NCBI RefSeq assembly: GCF_030161435.1
Contig: NZ_BSSV01000005.1
Location: forward strand, 1-64,000
Length of the DNA stretch: 64,000 bases
Source: Thalassotalea loyana
GTDB lineage: Bacteria; Pseudomonadota; Gammaproteobacteria; Enterobacterales; Alteromonadaceae
Direction: 5' to 3'
Positions 21,433 to 35,080 of the stretch are shown one piece after another. Within the stretch, counting starts at the first letter, position 1, and each line of letters begins with the position of its first letter. The notes beneath the pieces are model-generated. The model saw nothing but the letters and a program-made list of their open reading frames with translations. It had not been told where the DNA came from and searched no databases. The translations under genes and the position numbers were made by a program.

Positions 21433-22359
21433 ATGAAAAAATATTTGTATCCATTAATTGCTACTATAATCCCTAGTTCCCTTTTAGCGAACGAACATCA
21501 AGTTTATTTGCTTTCTAGTTATAATTATCAATCTGCTAGTGATGTAGGATTTAATGCAGGTTACCAGTACTTTTTTAAGCCTAATTTTGCATTTCAGGTA
21601 GGTGTGGATCAATCAGGTGAACTTGAAAAGGAAACGAATACAGGAACACTGTACGGAGAGTTCGAGTCACTATACTTGGGCGCAACAATGCAGAAGCCGT
21701 TTAATGATAAAATTACTTCGTTTGCTTCCGCAGGTGTCATGTATGTAACCGATACGACCAATGAAGAATTTTTAGCTTCAGAGAGTACTTTGCCCTATTT
21801 AGGTTTAGGGTTTAATTTTGCCTTAACGAATAACTTTGCAGTTACGCTAAAGCACCAAAGTCAGTTTGGAAATGATGCATATCGCGATATGCACAGCATA
21901 AATTTTGGTATTACTTTTAAATTTGGTACAGAGAATAAAATAACGGCTAAGCGAAAGGCAACAACCAAACCAGAGCAAACACAGCAATCGAATATTGTTA
22001 ACGCATCAATCAATAAGAATGATAATTCGGTGGTAAATGCTCCAGTGGTAGCCACCGCTAAGTCCGAAAGTAATGACATGGATGTAGTTAACTCAGGTGA
22101 AAGCATTGTTTACCAACAATGGCATATTCAATTAGGAGTCTTTTCAAATGATGAAAACGCAAAGCTATTTGTCAAAGAAATAGAGGAAAAAATAGGCTTG
22201 CTAGACAATCACAAACTAAGTATTCGTCCAGACAAAAATGTATATCGCGTCATTATTGACAATTTTGAAGATAAGGCGTCAGCTAAAAAATGGCAACTTG
22301 ACACGCTAACAGTAAACGGAATTGATGGTTATGTCGTGCAAGACAGTAAGAAAGATTGA
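21433..22359 (+). CDS. outer-membrane beta-barrel protein with C-terminal SPOR domain
   Basis: The protein has 308 residues. A signal peptide of about 20 residues ends at LLA. Residues about 22-165 look like an 8-stranded outer-membrane barrel: alternating strands, aromatic girdles, and a GITFKFG end that resembles a Bam signal. A low-complexity linker of about 60 residues rich in Asn, Lys, Thr and Ser follows. The last 75 residues match a SPOR domain (HIQLGVFSNDENAKLF to VYRVIIDNFEDKASAKKW), which binds denuded septal glycan. A barrel with a periplasmic SPOR tail would link the outer membrane to division-site peptidoglycan. I know no named family for this pairing, so the role is inferred. 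Confidence 0.7.
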   Translation: MKKYLYPLIATIIPSSLLANEHQVYLLSSYNYQSASDVGFNAGYQYFFKPNFAFQVGVDQSGELEKETNTGTLYGEFESLYLGATMQKPFNDKITSFASAGVMYVTDTTNEEFLASESTLPYLGLGFNFALTNNFAVTLKHQSQFGNDAYRDMHSINFGITFKFGTENKITAKRKATTKPEQTQQSNIVNASINKNDNSVVNAPVVATAKSESNDMDVVNSGESIVYQQWHIQLGVFSNDENAKLFVKEIEEKIGLLDNHKLSIRPDKNVYRVIIDNFEDKASAKKWQLDTLTVNGIDGYVVQDSKKD

Positions 22360-22413
22360 TATCCTCGTCAATTTTCGTAAACTAGCGCCCTTTTATTATT
22401 TAAGGTAGCTGTT

Positions 22414-22665
22414 ATGAGTCAAAGCCCGTTCGATAATGCCGATCACGTACTTGATGCTGTAGGGCTAAGGTGCCCAGAGCCAGTTATGATGATTAGACTC
22501 AACATCAGGAAGATAGAAGCTGGCGAGACATTACTAATAACAGCAGACGATCCGTCAACGACAAGAGATGTTCCAAGTTTTTGCCGCTTTATGGAGCATG
22601 AACTTGTCGCTCAGCAAACCGATGATAAACCCTATCAATACTTAATAAAAAAAGGGAGTGCATAG
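22414..22665 (+). CDS. tusA: sulfur carrier protein TusA
   Basis: TusA passes persulfide sulfur from IscS toward tRNA thiolation and other targets. The 83-residue protein has the conserved [15 protein letters not shown] segment with the active Cys near residue 21. AAGG lies upstream of the ATG. The stop codon falls in the loop of the downstream terminator hairpin. Confidence 0.96.
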   Translation: MSQSPFDNADHVLDAVGLRCPEPVMMIRLNIRKIEAGETLLITADDPSTTRDVPSFCRFMEHELVAQQTDDKPYQYLIKKGSA

Positions 22666-22680
22666 CACTCCCTTTTTTTT
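22651..22680. terminator. Bidirectional terminator between tusA and glyS
   Basis: AAAGGGAGTGC pairs perfectly with GCACTCCCTTT (22665-22675) round a 3-nt loop, flanked by A and T tracts. It includes the end of tusA. Confidence 0.95.
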
Positions 22681-22697
22681 TCAATTGGTATTACTGA

Positions 22698-24764
22698 TTA
22701 TTGTAATAAAGAAATATCAGCCACGTTTAAGAACTGCGCTCGAATTTGAGCAAGCAGTGTTAAACGGTTAACCTTCACCGCTTCATCGTCAGCCATCACC
22801 ATTACATCATCGAAAAATGCGTCAATTGGCGTCTTTAACTGAGCAAGTGCCGTTAATACACCTTGATATTCCTTTGCTTCAATCATTGGCGCTATTGTTG
22901 TTTCAACATTTGCTACAGCATCGATTAATGCTTTCTCAGCATCTTCCGTTGCTAATGCACCGTTAACTGATTCAAGTAACTGACCATCAAATTTAGCTAA
23001 GATATTCCCTACTCGCTTATTCGCTGCAGCAAGAGTTGTTGCTTCAGCCAAACCTTTGAAGTGAGTTACCGCTTTAACGCGCTGATCAAAATCTAATGGT
23101 GCTGTAGGTGCTTTTGCCAATACAGCGAGGATAATATCAACGCTGATATTTTGCTCTTGGTAGAATGCACGGTAGCGACCCAAAATAAAGTCGTTAACAT
23201 CGTTCAACGTATTTTCGTTAACTAGCTTGTCACCATATAACGCAACACTGTGTTCAACCAGTGCAGTGATATCAATACTCAAGCCTTTTTCAATGATAAT
23301 ACGAATTAAACCAATTGCTGCGCGACGCAATGCGAATGGGTCTTTGTCGCCTTTTGGTGCTTGGTTAATACCAAAGATACCAACCAATGTGTCAATCTTG
23401 TCTGCAATGGCAACTGCGCAACCAATATTACCTTCTGGCAGCTTATCACCTGCAAAGCGCGGACGATATTGATCTTCTAATGCTTGAGCAATAGGCATAG
23501 CTTCGCCGTCGTGGGTCGCATAGTATTTACCCATAGTGCCCTGCACTTGTGGGAATTCTAAAACCATCTCAGTCATTAAGTCAGCTTTACTTAATAAACC
23601 TGCACGATATGCCTGTTCAGTGTTTTCATTGATTAAACTTGCGATAAATTGGCTCATCGCTGCAATGCGCTCAGACTTGTCTTTTAACGTGCCTAATTGT
23701 TTCTGGAATAAAACTGTCTCTAAGCTAGTTAAGCGAGATTCCAACGTTTGCTTTTTATCTGTTTTAAAGAAAAACTCAGCATCAGCTAAACGCGGACGAA
23801 TAACCTTTTCGTTGCCTGAAATCACTTGGCTCGGATCTTTACTTTCAATGTTAGATACAAAAATAAACTTATTTAATAGATTGCCTTTCGAATCCATGAC
23901 AGGGAAGTATTTTTGGTGATCTTTCATTGAGTAAATCAGTGGTTCTGGCGGTACTTCTAAGAAGCTTTCATCAAAATCACCAACTAAAGTAACTGGCCAT
24001 TCAACAAGAGCGGTTACTTCATCTAATAAGTCTTGGTCAACGAGCGCATCACCACCTAGTTCATCAGCTGCATTTTTAATTTGCGCTTTAATGATGTCTT
24101 GGCGTGCTTGGTAATCAACTAATACGTACGCTTCTTTTAAAGCCGCTTCATAGTTGTCAGCGTGATCAATAGAGACTAAGCCTTCACTATGGAAACGGTG
24201 GCCTTGGCTTAAACGATCGGACTCAATATCAAGTACATCACCTGCGATGACCTTATCACCAAATAATATCGTTAGCGTATGTGCTGGACGAATAAACTGA
24301 GTGCGGCTGCTGCCCCAGCGCATTGGTTTTGGAATTGGTAATTTTGCGACGGCTTGCTTAACCATTGCAGGAATAAGTGCGTCTACTGTCTCACCCATAA
24401 CGGTGGCTTTATGTAATAACCATTCACCTTTGTCTGTGACTAAACGTTCCGCTTGTTCAACCGTAATACCGTTAGAACGAGCCCAACCTTCCGCTGCTTT
24501 GCTCGCAACACCATTTTCATCAAACGCCACAGATACTGACGGGCCACGCTTTTCAACAACCTTGTCTGATTGCTTTTCTTGAAGGTTAGCTACCTTTACC
24601 GCTAAACGGCGCGGAGAAGCAAACCACGTAGCGTTATCGTACGCTAAGTTAGCTGAGCTTAACTGAGCTTCGATTTGTGCTAAAAACGTCTCAGCGAGCT
24701 CTTTTAAAGATTTTGGTGGTAACTCTTCAGTACCTAATTCAATTAATAAGGTTTGTGTTGTCAT
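22698..24764 (-). CDS. glyS: glycyl-tRNA synthetase beta subunit GlyS
   Basis: GlyS is the tRNA-binding subunit of the alpha2beta2 glycyl-tRNA synthetase. The 688-residue length is normal (E. coli 689). Recognisable parts are the N-terminal [31 protein letters not shown] near residue 148, and the HD-like [11 protein letters not shown] followed by [12 protein letters not shown]. It overlaps the glyQ stop by one base, so the subunits are coupled. Confidence 0.98.
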   Translation of the reverse strand: MTTQTLLIELGTEELPPKSLKELAETFLAQIEAQLSSANLAYDNATWFASPRRLAVKVANLQEKQSDKVVEKRGPSVSVAFDENGVASKAAEGWARSNGITVEQAERLVTDKGEWLLHKATVMGETVDALIPAMVKQAVAKLPIPKPMRWGSSRTQFIRPAHTLTILFGDKVIAGDVLDIESDRLSQGHRFHSEGLVSIDHADNYEAALKEAYVLVDYQARQDIIKAQIKNAADELGGDALVDQDLLDEVTALVEWPVTLVGDFDESFLEVPPEPLIYSMKDHQKYFPVMDSKGNLLNKFIFVSNIESKDPSQVISGNEKVIRPRLADAEFFFKTDKKQTLESRLTSLETVLFQKQLGTLKDKSERIAAMSQFIASLINENTEQAYRAGLLSKADLMTEMVLEFPQVQGTMGKYYATHDGEAMPIAQALEDQYRPRFAGDKLPEGNIGCAVAIADKIDTLVGIFGINQAPKGDKDPFALRRAAIGLIRIIIEKGLSIDITALVEHSVALYGDKLVNENTLNDVNDFILGRYRAFYQEQNISVDIILAVLAKAPTAPLDFDQRVKAVTHFKGLAEATTLAAANKRVGNILAKFDGQLLESVNGALATEDAEKALIDAVANVETTIAPMIEAKEYQGVLTALAQLKTPIDAFFDDVMVMADDEAVKVNRLTLLAQIRAQFLNVADISLLQ

Positions 24765-25693
24765 TATTTCTCTTCCTTATTAGTTGCTTGGTCATTAGTT
24801 TGGCAAAGTGGGAAGCCTAATTTTTCACGCGCTTCGTAGTATGCTTCAGCACAGGCTTTAGATAGAGCTCTTACTCTAAGTATGTAGCGTTGACGCTCTG
24901 TAACTGAAATAGCGTGACGTGCATCTAATAAGTTAAAAGCGTGTGATGCCTTCATTACTTGCTCGTATGCAGGTAGAGGTAAGCCATGCTCAATGAGCTT
25001 TTGACTTTCTTTTTCGCAATGATCAAATTGTTCGAACAAAGCTGGAACGTCAGCATGTTCAAAGTTGTACGTCGATTGCTCTACTTCGTTTTGATGGAAT
25101 ACATCGCGATATAGTACTTTACCCATAGGGCCATCTGTCCATACTAAGTCATAGATGCTATCAACATTTTGGATATACATTGCAAGACGCTCTAGACCGT
25201 ATGTGATTTCACCTGTTACTGGTGCACACTCTAAACCACCTACTTGTTGGAAATAAGTAAACTGAGTAATTTCCATTCCGTTTAACCAGATTTCCCAACC
25301 AAGACCCCAGGCACCTAGTGTTGGTGATTCCCAGTTGTCTTCAACGAAACGAATATCATGAACCAATGGATCAATGCCTAACTCTTTTAAAGAATTTAAG
25401 TAAAGCTCTTGGATATTTTTTGGCGATGGCTTCAACATGACTTGGAATTGATAGTAATGCTGCAAACGGTTTGGGTTTTCACCGTAACGACCATCGGTAG
25501 GACGACGACATGGTTGCACGTAAGCACTGCTCATTGGCTCCGGGCCAATAGCGCGTAAGAATGTCATAGGGTGAAAAGTACCAGCCCCTACTTCTAAATC
25601 GAGTGGCTGAATGATCACACAACCTTGGCGTGACCAATAATCCTGTAATTGTAAAATTAAACCTTGGAAGGTTTTGATATCAAACGTACTCAT
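24764..25693 (-). CDS. glyQ: glycyl-tRNA synthetase alpha subunit GlyQ
   Basis: GlyQ holds the class II catalytic core for glycine activation. The 309-residue protein has [17 protein letters not shown] at the N-terminus, the motif 2 region [25 protein letters not shown] and [18 protein letters not shown] near residue 165. It is the first gene of glyQ-glyS. Confidence 0.98.
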   Translation of the reverse strand: MSTFDIKTFQGLILQLQDYWSRQGCVIIQPLDLEVGAGTFHPMTFLRAIGPEPMSSAYVQPCRRPTDGRYGENPNRLQHYYQFQVMLKPSPKNIQELYLNSLKELGIDPLVHDIRFVEDNWESPTLGAWGLGWEIWLNGMEITQFTYFQQVGGLECAPVTGEITYGLERLAMYIQNVDSIYDLVWTDGPMGKVLYRDVFHQNEVEQSTYNFEHADVPALFEQFDHCEKESQKLIEHGLPLPAYEQVMKASHAFNLLDARHAISVTERQRYILRVRALSKACAEAYYEAREKLGFPLCQTNDQATNKEEK

Positions 25694-25737
25694 GTCGTTC
25701 CTAGTTTACGTTATAAACTTTATTAAAAATTGGGCTA

Positions 25738-25743
25738 ATTATA
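25738..25743 (-). promoter_or_regulatory. Candidate -10 box of glyQS
   Basis: On the minus strand a perfect TATAAT lies 45 bp upstream of the glyQ start. No good -35 partner is seen, so this is only a candidate. Confidence 0.4.
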
Positions 25744-25790
25744 CTCACTGGCTCAATTAAAGCCTAGTAAGGTTTGTATCCTTTAAAATA

Positions 25791-25818
25791 AAAAATGCCC
25801 GATATGGTGACCGGGCAT
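25791..25818 (-). terminator. Terminator of gyrB
   Basis: ATGCCCG (25795-25801) pairs with CGGGCAT (25812-25818) round a 10-nt loop; on the minus strand the stem is followed by TTTTTATTTTA. It ends the leftward dnaA-dnaN-recF-gyrB series. Confidence 0.85.
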
Positions 25819-25842
25819 GTTTTATTGGATAAACGATTAAAA

Positions 25843-29374
<3,532 letters not shown>

Positions 29375-29377
29375 TCA

Positions 29378-30481
29378 CTACAAGCGCATTGGCATAACAA
29401 CGTAAATTGCTTCGCCAGAATCTTTCCCTTCAATCACGACACTACTGTTAGCATCAGAGAGCGTAAATTGAACTTCTTCATCTTTGATTGCGTTTAAAAC
29501 ATCAAGCACATAACTAACGTTAAAACCAATCTCTAGTGACTCATACGGAAAATCAATTTCAATTAATTCTTCTGCTTGTTCTTGTTCAGGGTTATTCGCT
29601 GTGATCTTAAGTTCAGTTGGTTCAAAATTTAAACGAACACCTTTGAATTTTTCATTCGATAAAATAGACGCTCTAGATAATACCTGGCGAAGTGAGTCTT
29701 TGTCTGTTGTTAAGACTTTGTCACCATTACGTGGCAAGACTCGACGGTAATCAGGGAACCGACCGTCAACTAACTTACTTGTGAATGAAAAAGCCGTATC
29801 TAAAATACGGATATGGTTAGAGCCCATGAAAATTTGAATTTCTTCATCCACAGGCTCCAATAAACGAATAATTTCTAGGATACCTTTGCGAGGTACAATA
29901 ACCTGTCGTGAAGGAAGCGATAATGCATCATTACCAATTTTACAAATTGCCAAACGGTGACCATCTGTCGCAACCGAGCGAATTTCATTTCCTTCGGTCT
30001 CAATCGACATACCATTTAAGTAGTAGCGAACATCTTGGTTGGCCATCGAAAAGTGAGTGCTTTCGATCAAACGCAGTAATTCAGATTTTAACAACTTGAA
30101 CTCAACGTCACCTTGCCATTGCTCGATATTAGGAAAGTCGTTAGCAGACAATGTAGATAACGAATATTTACTACGCCCTGTACTGATCGTAACCGTCTCA
30201 TCATGCGCGTCAAAAGTAAGCTGAGAATTATCAGGTAAACTCTTACAGATATCTAATAACTTGCGCGCCGGGATGGTTACCTTGCCATCTTCGCCATGAT
30301 TCTCAACTTCAGCATAAGAAACCATCTCAAGCTCTAAATCCGTAGCTGTTAAGGTAAGTGATTGCCCACTTACGTCAAAAAGTATATTGCCTAAAATAGG
30401 TAATGTACTTTTGCGTTCAACTGCACCAGAAACTAAAAGTAATGGCTTAAGTAAGACTTCCCTATTTACCGAAAACTTCAT
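29378..30481 (-). CDS. dnaN: DNA polymerase III beta sliding clamp
   Basis: DnaN is the ring-shaped processivity clamp. The 367-residue length fits three clamp domains. Typical marks are LLVSGAVERKSTLPILGNIL at the N-terminus, ATDGHRLA near residue 172 and the C-terminal YVVMPMRL that lines the peptide-binding pocket. It follows dnaA by 12 bp in the dnaA-dnaN-recF-gyrB operon. Confidence 0.99.
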   Translation of the reverse strand: MKFSVNREVLLKPLLLVSGAVERKSTLPILGNILFDVSGQSLTLTATDLELEMVSYAEVENHGEDGKVTIPARKLLDICKSLPDNSQLTFDAHDETVTISTGRSKYSLSTLSANDFPNIEQWQGDVEFKLLKSELLRLIESTHFSMANQDVRYYLNGMSIETEGNEIRSVATDGHRLAICKIGNDALSLPSRQVIVPRKGILEIIRLLEPVDEEIQIFMGSNHIRILDTAFSFTSKLVDGRFPDYRRVLPRNGDKVLTTDKDSLRQVLSRASILSNEKFKGVRLNFEPTELKITANNPEQEQAEELIEIDFPYESLEIGFNVSYVLDVLNAIKDEEVQFTLSDANSSVVIEGKDSGEAIYVVMPMRL

Positions 30482-30493
30482 TTGCTTTAACCC

Positions 30494-31852
30494 TTAAGAC
30501 GATAATGTTCTTATTAAATTTGAATAATCTTCTTTTATATCATGAGAATCTTCACGAAGCTCTTTCACCTTGCGACAAGCATGAAGAACTGTTGTGTGAT
30601 CTCGACCACCAAACGCATCACCAATTTCAGGTAAGCTATGGTTAGTCAATTCTTTAGACAACGCCATTGCTATTTGGCGCGGCCTAGCGACCGAACGGCT
30701 GCGCCTTTTAGACAGCAGATCAGCTACTTTTATTTTGTAATATTCAGCGACCGTTCGTTGTATGTTATCGATAGTAACAAGCTTGTCTTGCAGTGCAAGT
30801 AAATCTCGCAATGCTTCTCGAACAAAATCGATTGTTATCGCTCGGCCGGTAAAGTTTGCATTGGCGATAACACGGTTTAATGCGCCTTCTAGATCACGCA
30901 CATTCGCTCGGATCCGTTTTGCAATAAAAAACGCGACTTCATCCGCTAAGTTAATATTACGCTCTTGCGCTTTACGCTTCAAAATTGCAACTCGCGTTTC
31001 AAGCTCCGGTGGTTCTATTGCTAAGGTTAGCCCCCAACCAAAACGTGATTTTAAACGATCCTCTACGCCATCGATCTCTTTTGGATAACGATCACTGGTA
31101 AGGATGATCTGCTGATTCCCCTCAAGCAACGCGTTAAAAGTATGGAAGAACTCTTCTTGTGTACGTTCTTTATTAGCAAAAAACTGAATATCATCGATCA
31201 GTAGAGCATCGACACTGCGGTAGTATTGCTTAAACTGCTCTATTGCGTTGTTTTGTAAAGCTTTAACCATATCTTGCACAAAGCGTTCTGAGTGCATGTA
31301 AGCAATCTTTGCTTTCGGGTTACTGTGCAAAATACCATTTCCGACGGCATGCAATAAGTGAGTTTTACCTAAACCGGTATCTCCGTAGATAAAAAGAGGG
31401 TTGTACGCAGTACCAGGGTTGTCAGCAACTTGAGACGCTGCGGCTCTTGCTAGTTGGTTTGACTTACCTTCAACGAAATTATCAAACGTGTATTTGACAA
31501 AAACATTAGTAGATTTTGGTAAATTTGCCTCAGGCTGAGCATTACTCGAGTTGCTAACACTAGGTTTAGGCACTTCAGTGACTTGAGAAACTTGATCGTG
31601 AGTTGATGTTGGTAAACTTCCAACGTCAAATCTTAACAATGGAGGGTTAGACTCCTCCATAGAGACCAACTCATTGATGCGATCAACATATTTCTCGCGA
31701 ACCCAATCTAGAACGAATCGATTGGGAGCATAGATCGTCATGATATTGTTTTCTTCTACACACTGGAGTGGGCGGATCCACATACTGAATTGTTGTGCAG
31801 GTAATTCTTCTTGTAAAACAGACAGGCAACGATGCCAGAGTGATTGTGACAC
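30494..31852 (-). CDS. dnaA: chromosomal replication initiator DnaA (GTG start)
   Basis: DnaA binds DnaA boxes and opens oriC. The 452-residue protein has the N-terminal DnaB-interaction domain ([25 protein letters not shown]), a variable linker at about 85-118, the AAA+ core with Walker [14 protein letters not shown] near residue 158 and Walker [10 protein letters not shown], and the C-terminal DNA-binding signature [15 protein letters not shown] near residue 425. The start is GTG, with AGGAG 7 nt upstream. A perfect DnaA box 108 bp upstream suggests autoregulation. Confidence 0.99.
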   Translation of the reverse strand: MSQSLWHRCLSVLQEELPAQQFSMWIRPLQCVEENNIMTIYAPNRFVLDWVREKYVDRINELVSMEESNPPLLRFDVGSLPTSTHDQVSQVTEVPKPSVSNSSNAQPEANLPKSTNVFVKYTFDNFVEGKSNQLARAAASQVADNPGTAYNPLFIYGDTGLGKTHLLHAVGNGILHSNPKAKIAYMHSERFVQDMVKALQNNAIEQFKQYYRSVDALLIDDIQFFANKERTQEEFFHTFNALLEGNQQIILTSDRYPKEIDGVEDRLKSRFGWGLTLAIEPPELETRVAILKRKAQERNINLADEVAFFIAKRIRANVRDLEGALNRVIANANFTGRAITIDFVREALRDLLALQDKLVTIDNIQRTVAEYYKIKVADLLSKRRSRSVARPRQIAMALSKELTNHSLPEIGDAFGGRDHTTVLHACRKVKELREDSHDIKEDYSNLIRTLSS

Positions 31853-31959
31853 TCTATGACTCCTAACATTCTAATCTATTCGAGAGATGCCAAGAACGAG
31901 GCAAAAAGCGCGGATCAGAAAATAAATATTATTAATTATTCAGCTATTATCTAACGAGT

Positions 31960-31968
31960 TATCCACAA
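31960..31968 (+). promoter_or_regulatory. DnaA box upstream of dnaA
   Basis: TTATCCACA matches the DnaA box consensus perfectly. It lies in the 459-bp dnaA-rpmH gap, which is very A/T-rich from about 31970 to 32140. A weaker box is at 32142-32150 (CTATCCACA on the minus strand) and a poor one at 32192-32200 (TTATCCAAA). The gap has only three GATC sites, so it looks like a dnaA control region rather than the main origin. Confidence 0.8.
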
Positions 31969-32141
31969 CATCAATATTGACTTTTCGTATTTATAAAACT
32001 TTTTCACTAAAGCAACAATTAATCAAATAAAAACAATAATATACATCCATATAATAGTTTAAAATTAGCAGTTATGTTTTAATAACATCTGCTACATTTT
32101 TGTACAATAACAATAAAATACCCGTTAAAATGTGATAAAAC

Positions 32142-32150
32142 TGTGGATAG
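32142..32150 (-). promoter_or_regulatory. Weak DnaA box in the dnaA-rpmH gap
   Basis: On the minus strand CTATCCACA has one mismatch to the consensus. It lies between the perfect box at 31960 and the rpmH promoter. Confidence 0.55.
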
Positions 32151-32208
32151 CAAATAATTTTTGCAGGATCCTTAAACGATCTTTGCAAATTTTATCCAAA
32201 GAATAATA

Positions 32209-32237
32209 TTGACAAAAAACTGTAGGCGCTTTAAAAT
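32209..32237 (+). promoter_or_regulatory. rpmH: rpmH promoter
   Basis: TTGACA (32209-32214), a 17-bp spacer and TAAAAT (32232-32237) form a near-consensus sigma-70 promoter 75 bp upstream of the rpmH start codon. Confidence 0.88.
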
Positions 32238-32254
32238 TCGCCCTCATTTTTTGA

Positions 32255-32446
<192 letters not shown>

Positions 32447-32472
32447 TCTCTCACGAGATTTGTAGCCAGATT

Positions 32473-32835
32473 ATGACGGTTACTAAAAAGTTTACTCGGG
32501 AGTCAAGAATCTTGACTCCCAGTCAATTTCAAAACATCTTCTCAAATCCTACTCGATTTTCTACTCAACACTTTACTGTTTTAACAACACCAAACAATGA
32601 TCAACAAAATCGTTTGGGGCTAGCTATTGCCAAAAAACGTGTCAAACTAGCAGTACAAAGAAACAGAATTAAACGTTTGGTTCGCGAAAGTTTTCGATTA
32701 AATCAAGACCAACTCCCACATGTTGATATGGTAGTAATGGTAAAGTCAGGCATAGATAGCCTTGAAAATGAAGACATCAGCAAGCAAATATATGGTATAT
32801 GGCGCAAAATAGACCGTCGATTGGGCAAAAAATAG
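32473..32835 (+). CDS. rnpA: ribonuclease P protein component RnpA
   Basis: RnpA is the protein cofactor of RNase P, which trims the 5' ends of tRNA precursors. The 120-residue basic protein has [10 protein letters not shown] near residue 14 and the family signature [21 protein letters not shown] near residue 55, which forms the RNR RNA-binding helix. It lies 26 bp after rpmH and its end overlaps yidD by 37 bp. Confidence 0.97.
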   Translation: MTVTKKFTRESRILTPSQFQNIFSNPTRFSTQHFTVLTTPNNDQQNRLGLAIAKKRVKLAVQRNRIKRLVRESFRLNQDQLPHVDMVVMVKSGIDSLENEDISKQIYGIWRKIDRRLGKK

Positions 32836-33056
32836 CAATATATCTAATAAAGGGTTATCAGAACTTTATTAGTCCAATGCTTGGCCCAAATAAATGTCGT
32901 TTCCATCCAACCTGCTCTTTTTATGCAATTGAAGCAATAAATCGTTTCGGATTGTTAAAAGGTGGTTGGTTAGCGAGCAAACGTATACTAAAATGCCATC
33001 CTTTAAATGAAGGTGGTGAAGATCCAGTACCACAAAAACCAAAAGAGAAAAAATAA
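32799..33056 (+). CDS. yidD: membrane protein insertion efficiency factor YidD
   Basis: The 85-residue protein carries the YidD signature: a short amphipathic N-terminus, [22 protein letters not shown] with conserved Cys pair, and [16 protein letters not shown] near the end. It acts at the inner membrane and helps YidC-dependent insertion. Its start lies inside rnpA in another frame, and it ends 3 bp before yidC, so rnpA-yidD-yidC translation is likely coupled. Confidence 0.95.
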   Translation: MAQNRPSIGQKIAIYLIKGYQNFISPMLGPNKCRFHPTCSFYAIEAINRFGLLKGGWLASKRILKCHPLNEGGEDPVPQKPKEKK

Positions 33057-33059
33057 CTT

Positions 33060-34691
33060 ATGGAATCCCAACGCAGTTTGCTTTTTATAGCATTACTTGT
33101 AGTGAGCTTTTTGTTATTTCAACAATGGCAGCTTGAAAATGCACCTATTCAAGTGCAAGAACAGCCACAAGTAACTCAAGATGTACAAGCAGAGCAAAAT
33201 GGCAATGATGACTTTGTTCCTGCATCTTCACAAACTCAACCAAGTGTTGATGTAGTGAAACCTTCAGCGAAAATGATCACGGTCACAACCGATGTTGTGA
33301 AAGTAAAAATCAACACACAAGGTGGTGATATTACGGAAGTATCATTATTAAATTACGATACAGAGCAAGGCAGCGGCATTCCATACACCATGCTTCAAAA
33401 TGGTGCTCGCAAATACATTGCACAAAGTGGTTTAACTGGCGCTAACGGTCCAGATCGCCTGATCCCTGGTCGCCCTATTTACCAAGTAGAAAAAACCGAT
33501 TACCAATTAAACAGTGACGGTCAGCTTGAAGTTAATTTAGTATTAAACCAAGATAACGGTCTTAACCTAGTGAAAACGTATACCTTTACACAAGGTAAAT
33601 ACGATATAGGCCTTTCTTACAAATTAACTAATACAACAGCACAAAGTGCAAGTGTTCAGTTGTATGGTCAATTAAAGCAATCAAGTTACGTTGAAGGATC
33701 TTCAGCTTTTATTCCAACCTATCGTGGTGCCGCATTCTCAACAACGGAAGAACGTTACGAGAAATACGACTTTGAAGATATTGCTGATGCAAACTTAAAT
33801 CAAACAACTCGTGGTGGTTGGGTTGCAATGCTTGAACACTATTTTGTGTCAGCTTGGGTTCCGCAAGTTGGTGACAATAATCAACTTTACACGAACTATA
33901 CCTCTAATGGCGATGCAGTTATTGGTTTTAAAGCGCCAGCAGTAACAATCGATGCCAATCAAACAGCGACAGCGACGGCAACACTATATGTTGGTCCTAA
34001 GTTACAAGATGACTTAGCAGCCATTGCAGATGGCTTAGATCTGACTGTTGATTTTGGCTTCTTATTTATGATCAGTCAGCCATTACACTGGTTATTATTG
34101 GCAATTCAATCAGTTGTTGTTAACTGGGGTATTGCGATTATTATCATCACGTTAATCGTGAAAGGTATCATGTACCCATTAACCAAAGCACAATACACAT
34201 CGATGGCCAAAATGCGTGATTTACAGCCTAAGATGCAACAACTTAAAGAGCGCTTTGGTGATGATCGTCAAAAGATGGGTCAAGCGACAATGGAGCTTTA
34301 CCGCAAAGAAAAGGTAAATCCAGCAGGTGGTTGTTTACCTATGTTAATCCAAATGCCAATTTTCTTGGCATTGTACTGGGTATTTTTAGAGAGTGTAGAG
34401 TTGCGCCATGCATCGTTTGGCTTGTGGTTAACAGACCTTTCGTCGAAAGACCCTTACTACATTTTACCTATTTTAATGGGTATCAGTATGTTCGTGATGC
34501 AAAAAATGCAACCGATGACGACACAAGATCCAATGCAACAAAAGATCATGCAGTACATGCCTGTAATGTTTACTGTATTCTTCTTCTGGTTCCCATCTGG
34601 CCTAGTTTTATACTGGTTAGTAAGTAATATTGTTTCAATTATTCAAATGAAAATTATTTTTAACGGCATGGAAAAAGCTAAACAAAAATAG
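33060..34691 (+). CDS. yidC: membrane protein insertase YidC
   Basis: YidC inserts and folds inner-membrane proteins, alone or with SecYEG. The 543-residue protein has an N-terminal membrane anchor (residues 5-20), a large periplasmic beta-domain (about 60-330), and the conserved C-terminal core with the hydrophilic-groove region starting near TLIVKGIMYPLTKAQYTSMAKM, plus QMPIFLALYWVF and the final FPSGLVLYWLVSN. It is the Gram-negative type with a long periplasmic domain. Confidence 0.98.
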   Translation: MESQRSLLFIALLVVSFLLFQQWQLENAPIQVQEQPQVTQDVQAEQNGNDDFVPASSQTQPSVDVVKPSAKMITVTTDVVKVKINTQGGDITEVSLLNYDTEQGSGIPYTMLQNGARKYIAQSGLTGANGPDRLIPGRPIYQVEKTDYQLNSDGQLEVNLVLNQDNGLNLVKTYTFTQGKYDIGLSYKLTNTTAQSASVQLYGQLKQSSYVEGSSAFIPTYRGAAFSTTEERYEKYDFEDIADANLNQTTRGGWVAMLEHYFVSAWVPQVGDNNQLYTNYTSNGDAVIGFKAPAVTIDANQTATATATLYVGPKLQDDLAAIADGLDLTVDFGFLFMISQPLHWLLLAIQSVVVNWGIAIIIITLIVKGIMYPLTKAQYTSMAKMRDLQPKMQQLKERFGDDRQKMGQATMELYRKEKVNPAGGCLPMLIQMPIFLALYWVFLESVELRHASFGLWLTDLSSKDPYYILPILMGISMFVMQKMQPMTTQDPMQQKIMQYMPVMFTVFFFWFPSGLVLYWLVSNIVSIIQMKIIFNGMEKAKQK

Positions 34692-34714
34692 TATTAATTG
34701 ATTTAAATTGAATA

Positions 34715-34746
34715 ATAAAAAAAGCGGCCTCTGGTCGCTTTTTTTA
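34715..34746 (+). terminator. Terminator of yidC
   Basis: AAAAAAGCGGCC pairs with GGTCGCTTTTTT across a 3-nt loop with one G-T pair, then more T. It closes the rpmH-yidC series. Confidence 0.9.
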
Positions 34747-34750
34747 TTGT

Positions 34751-35017
34751 TATACCAATCTGAATAAATAAATGTTCGCTCAGCTTGTGATAAAAGTTGC
34801 TTGTAACATAGTAGTAGCGACTTTTATCCAATCCCTCCGCGAGCTCTCCTGCAGCCGATTACTGCCTAAAATTTGATTGATGTACGACTCCGTGGATGGG
34901 GGACTTAGAGCGACTAGGGAGACAAAGCTGAGAACGACTCTACCTTCACAAATTATGATTGTACTCGAACTGCTGGCGCAGCTCTGAGTAGATCATATTA
35001 CTATACGGACTGGTATT
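34751..35017. mobile_element. MITE-like non-coding repeat between yidC and mnmE
   Basis: A 267-bp non-coding segment is bounded by imperfect terminal inverted repeats: ATACCAATCTG at the left and, read inward on the other strand, ATACCAGTCCG at the right (9 of 11 matching). A subterminal hairpin of 12-bp arms (34789-34800 with 34817-34828) lies near the left end. It has no open reading frame and its base composition is more GC-rich than the surrounding spacers. These traits fit a miniature inverted-repeat element. A clear target duplication is not visible and no second copy is in the window, so mobility is inferred. Confidence 0.5.
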
Positions 35018-35080
35018 AAATTTCAGCTTGAGCAAAACTTAGCGTAAAATACCACCATTAGACCATTATCGAGATTTAAT

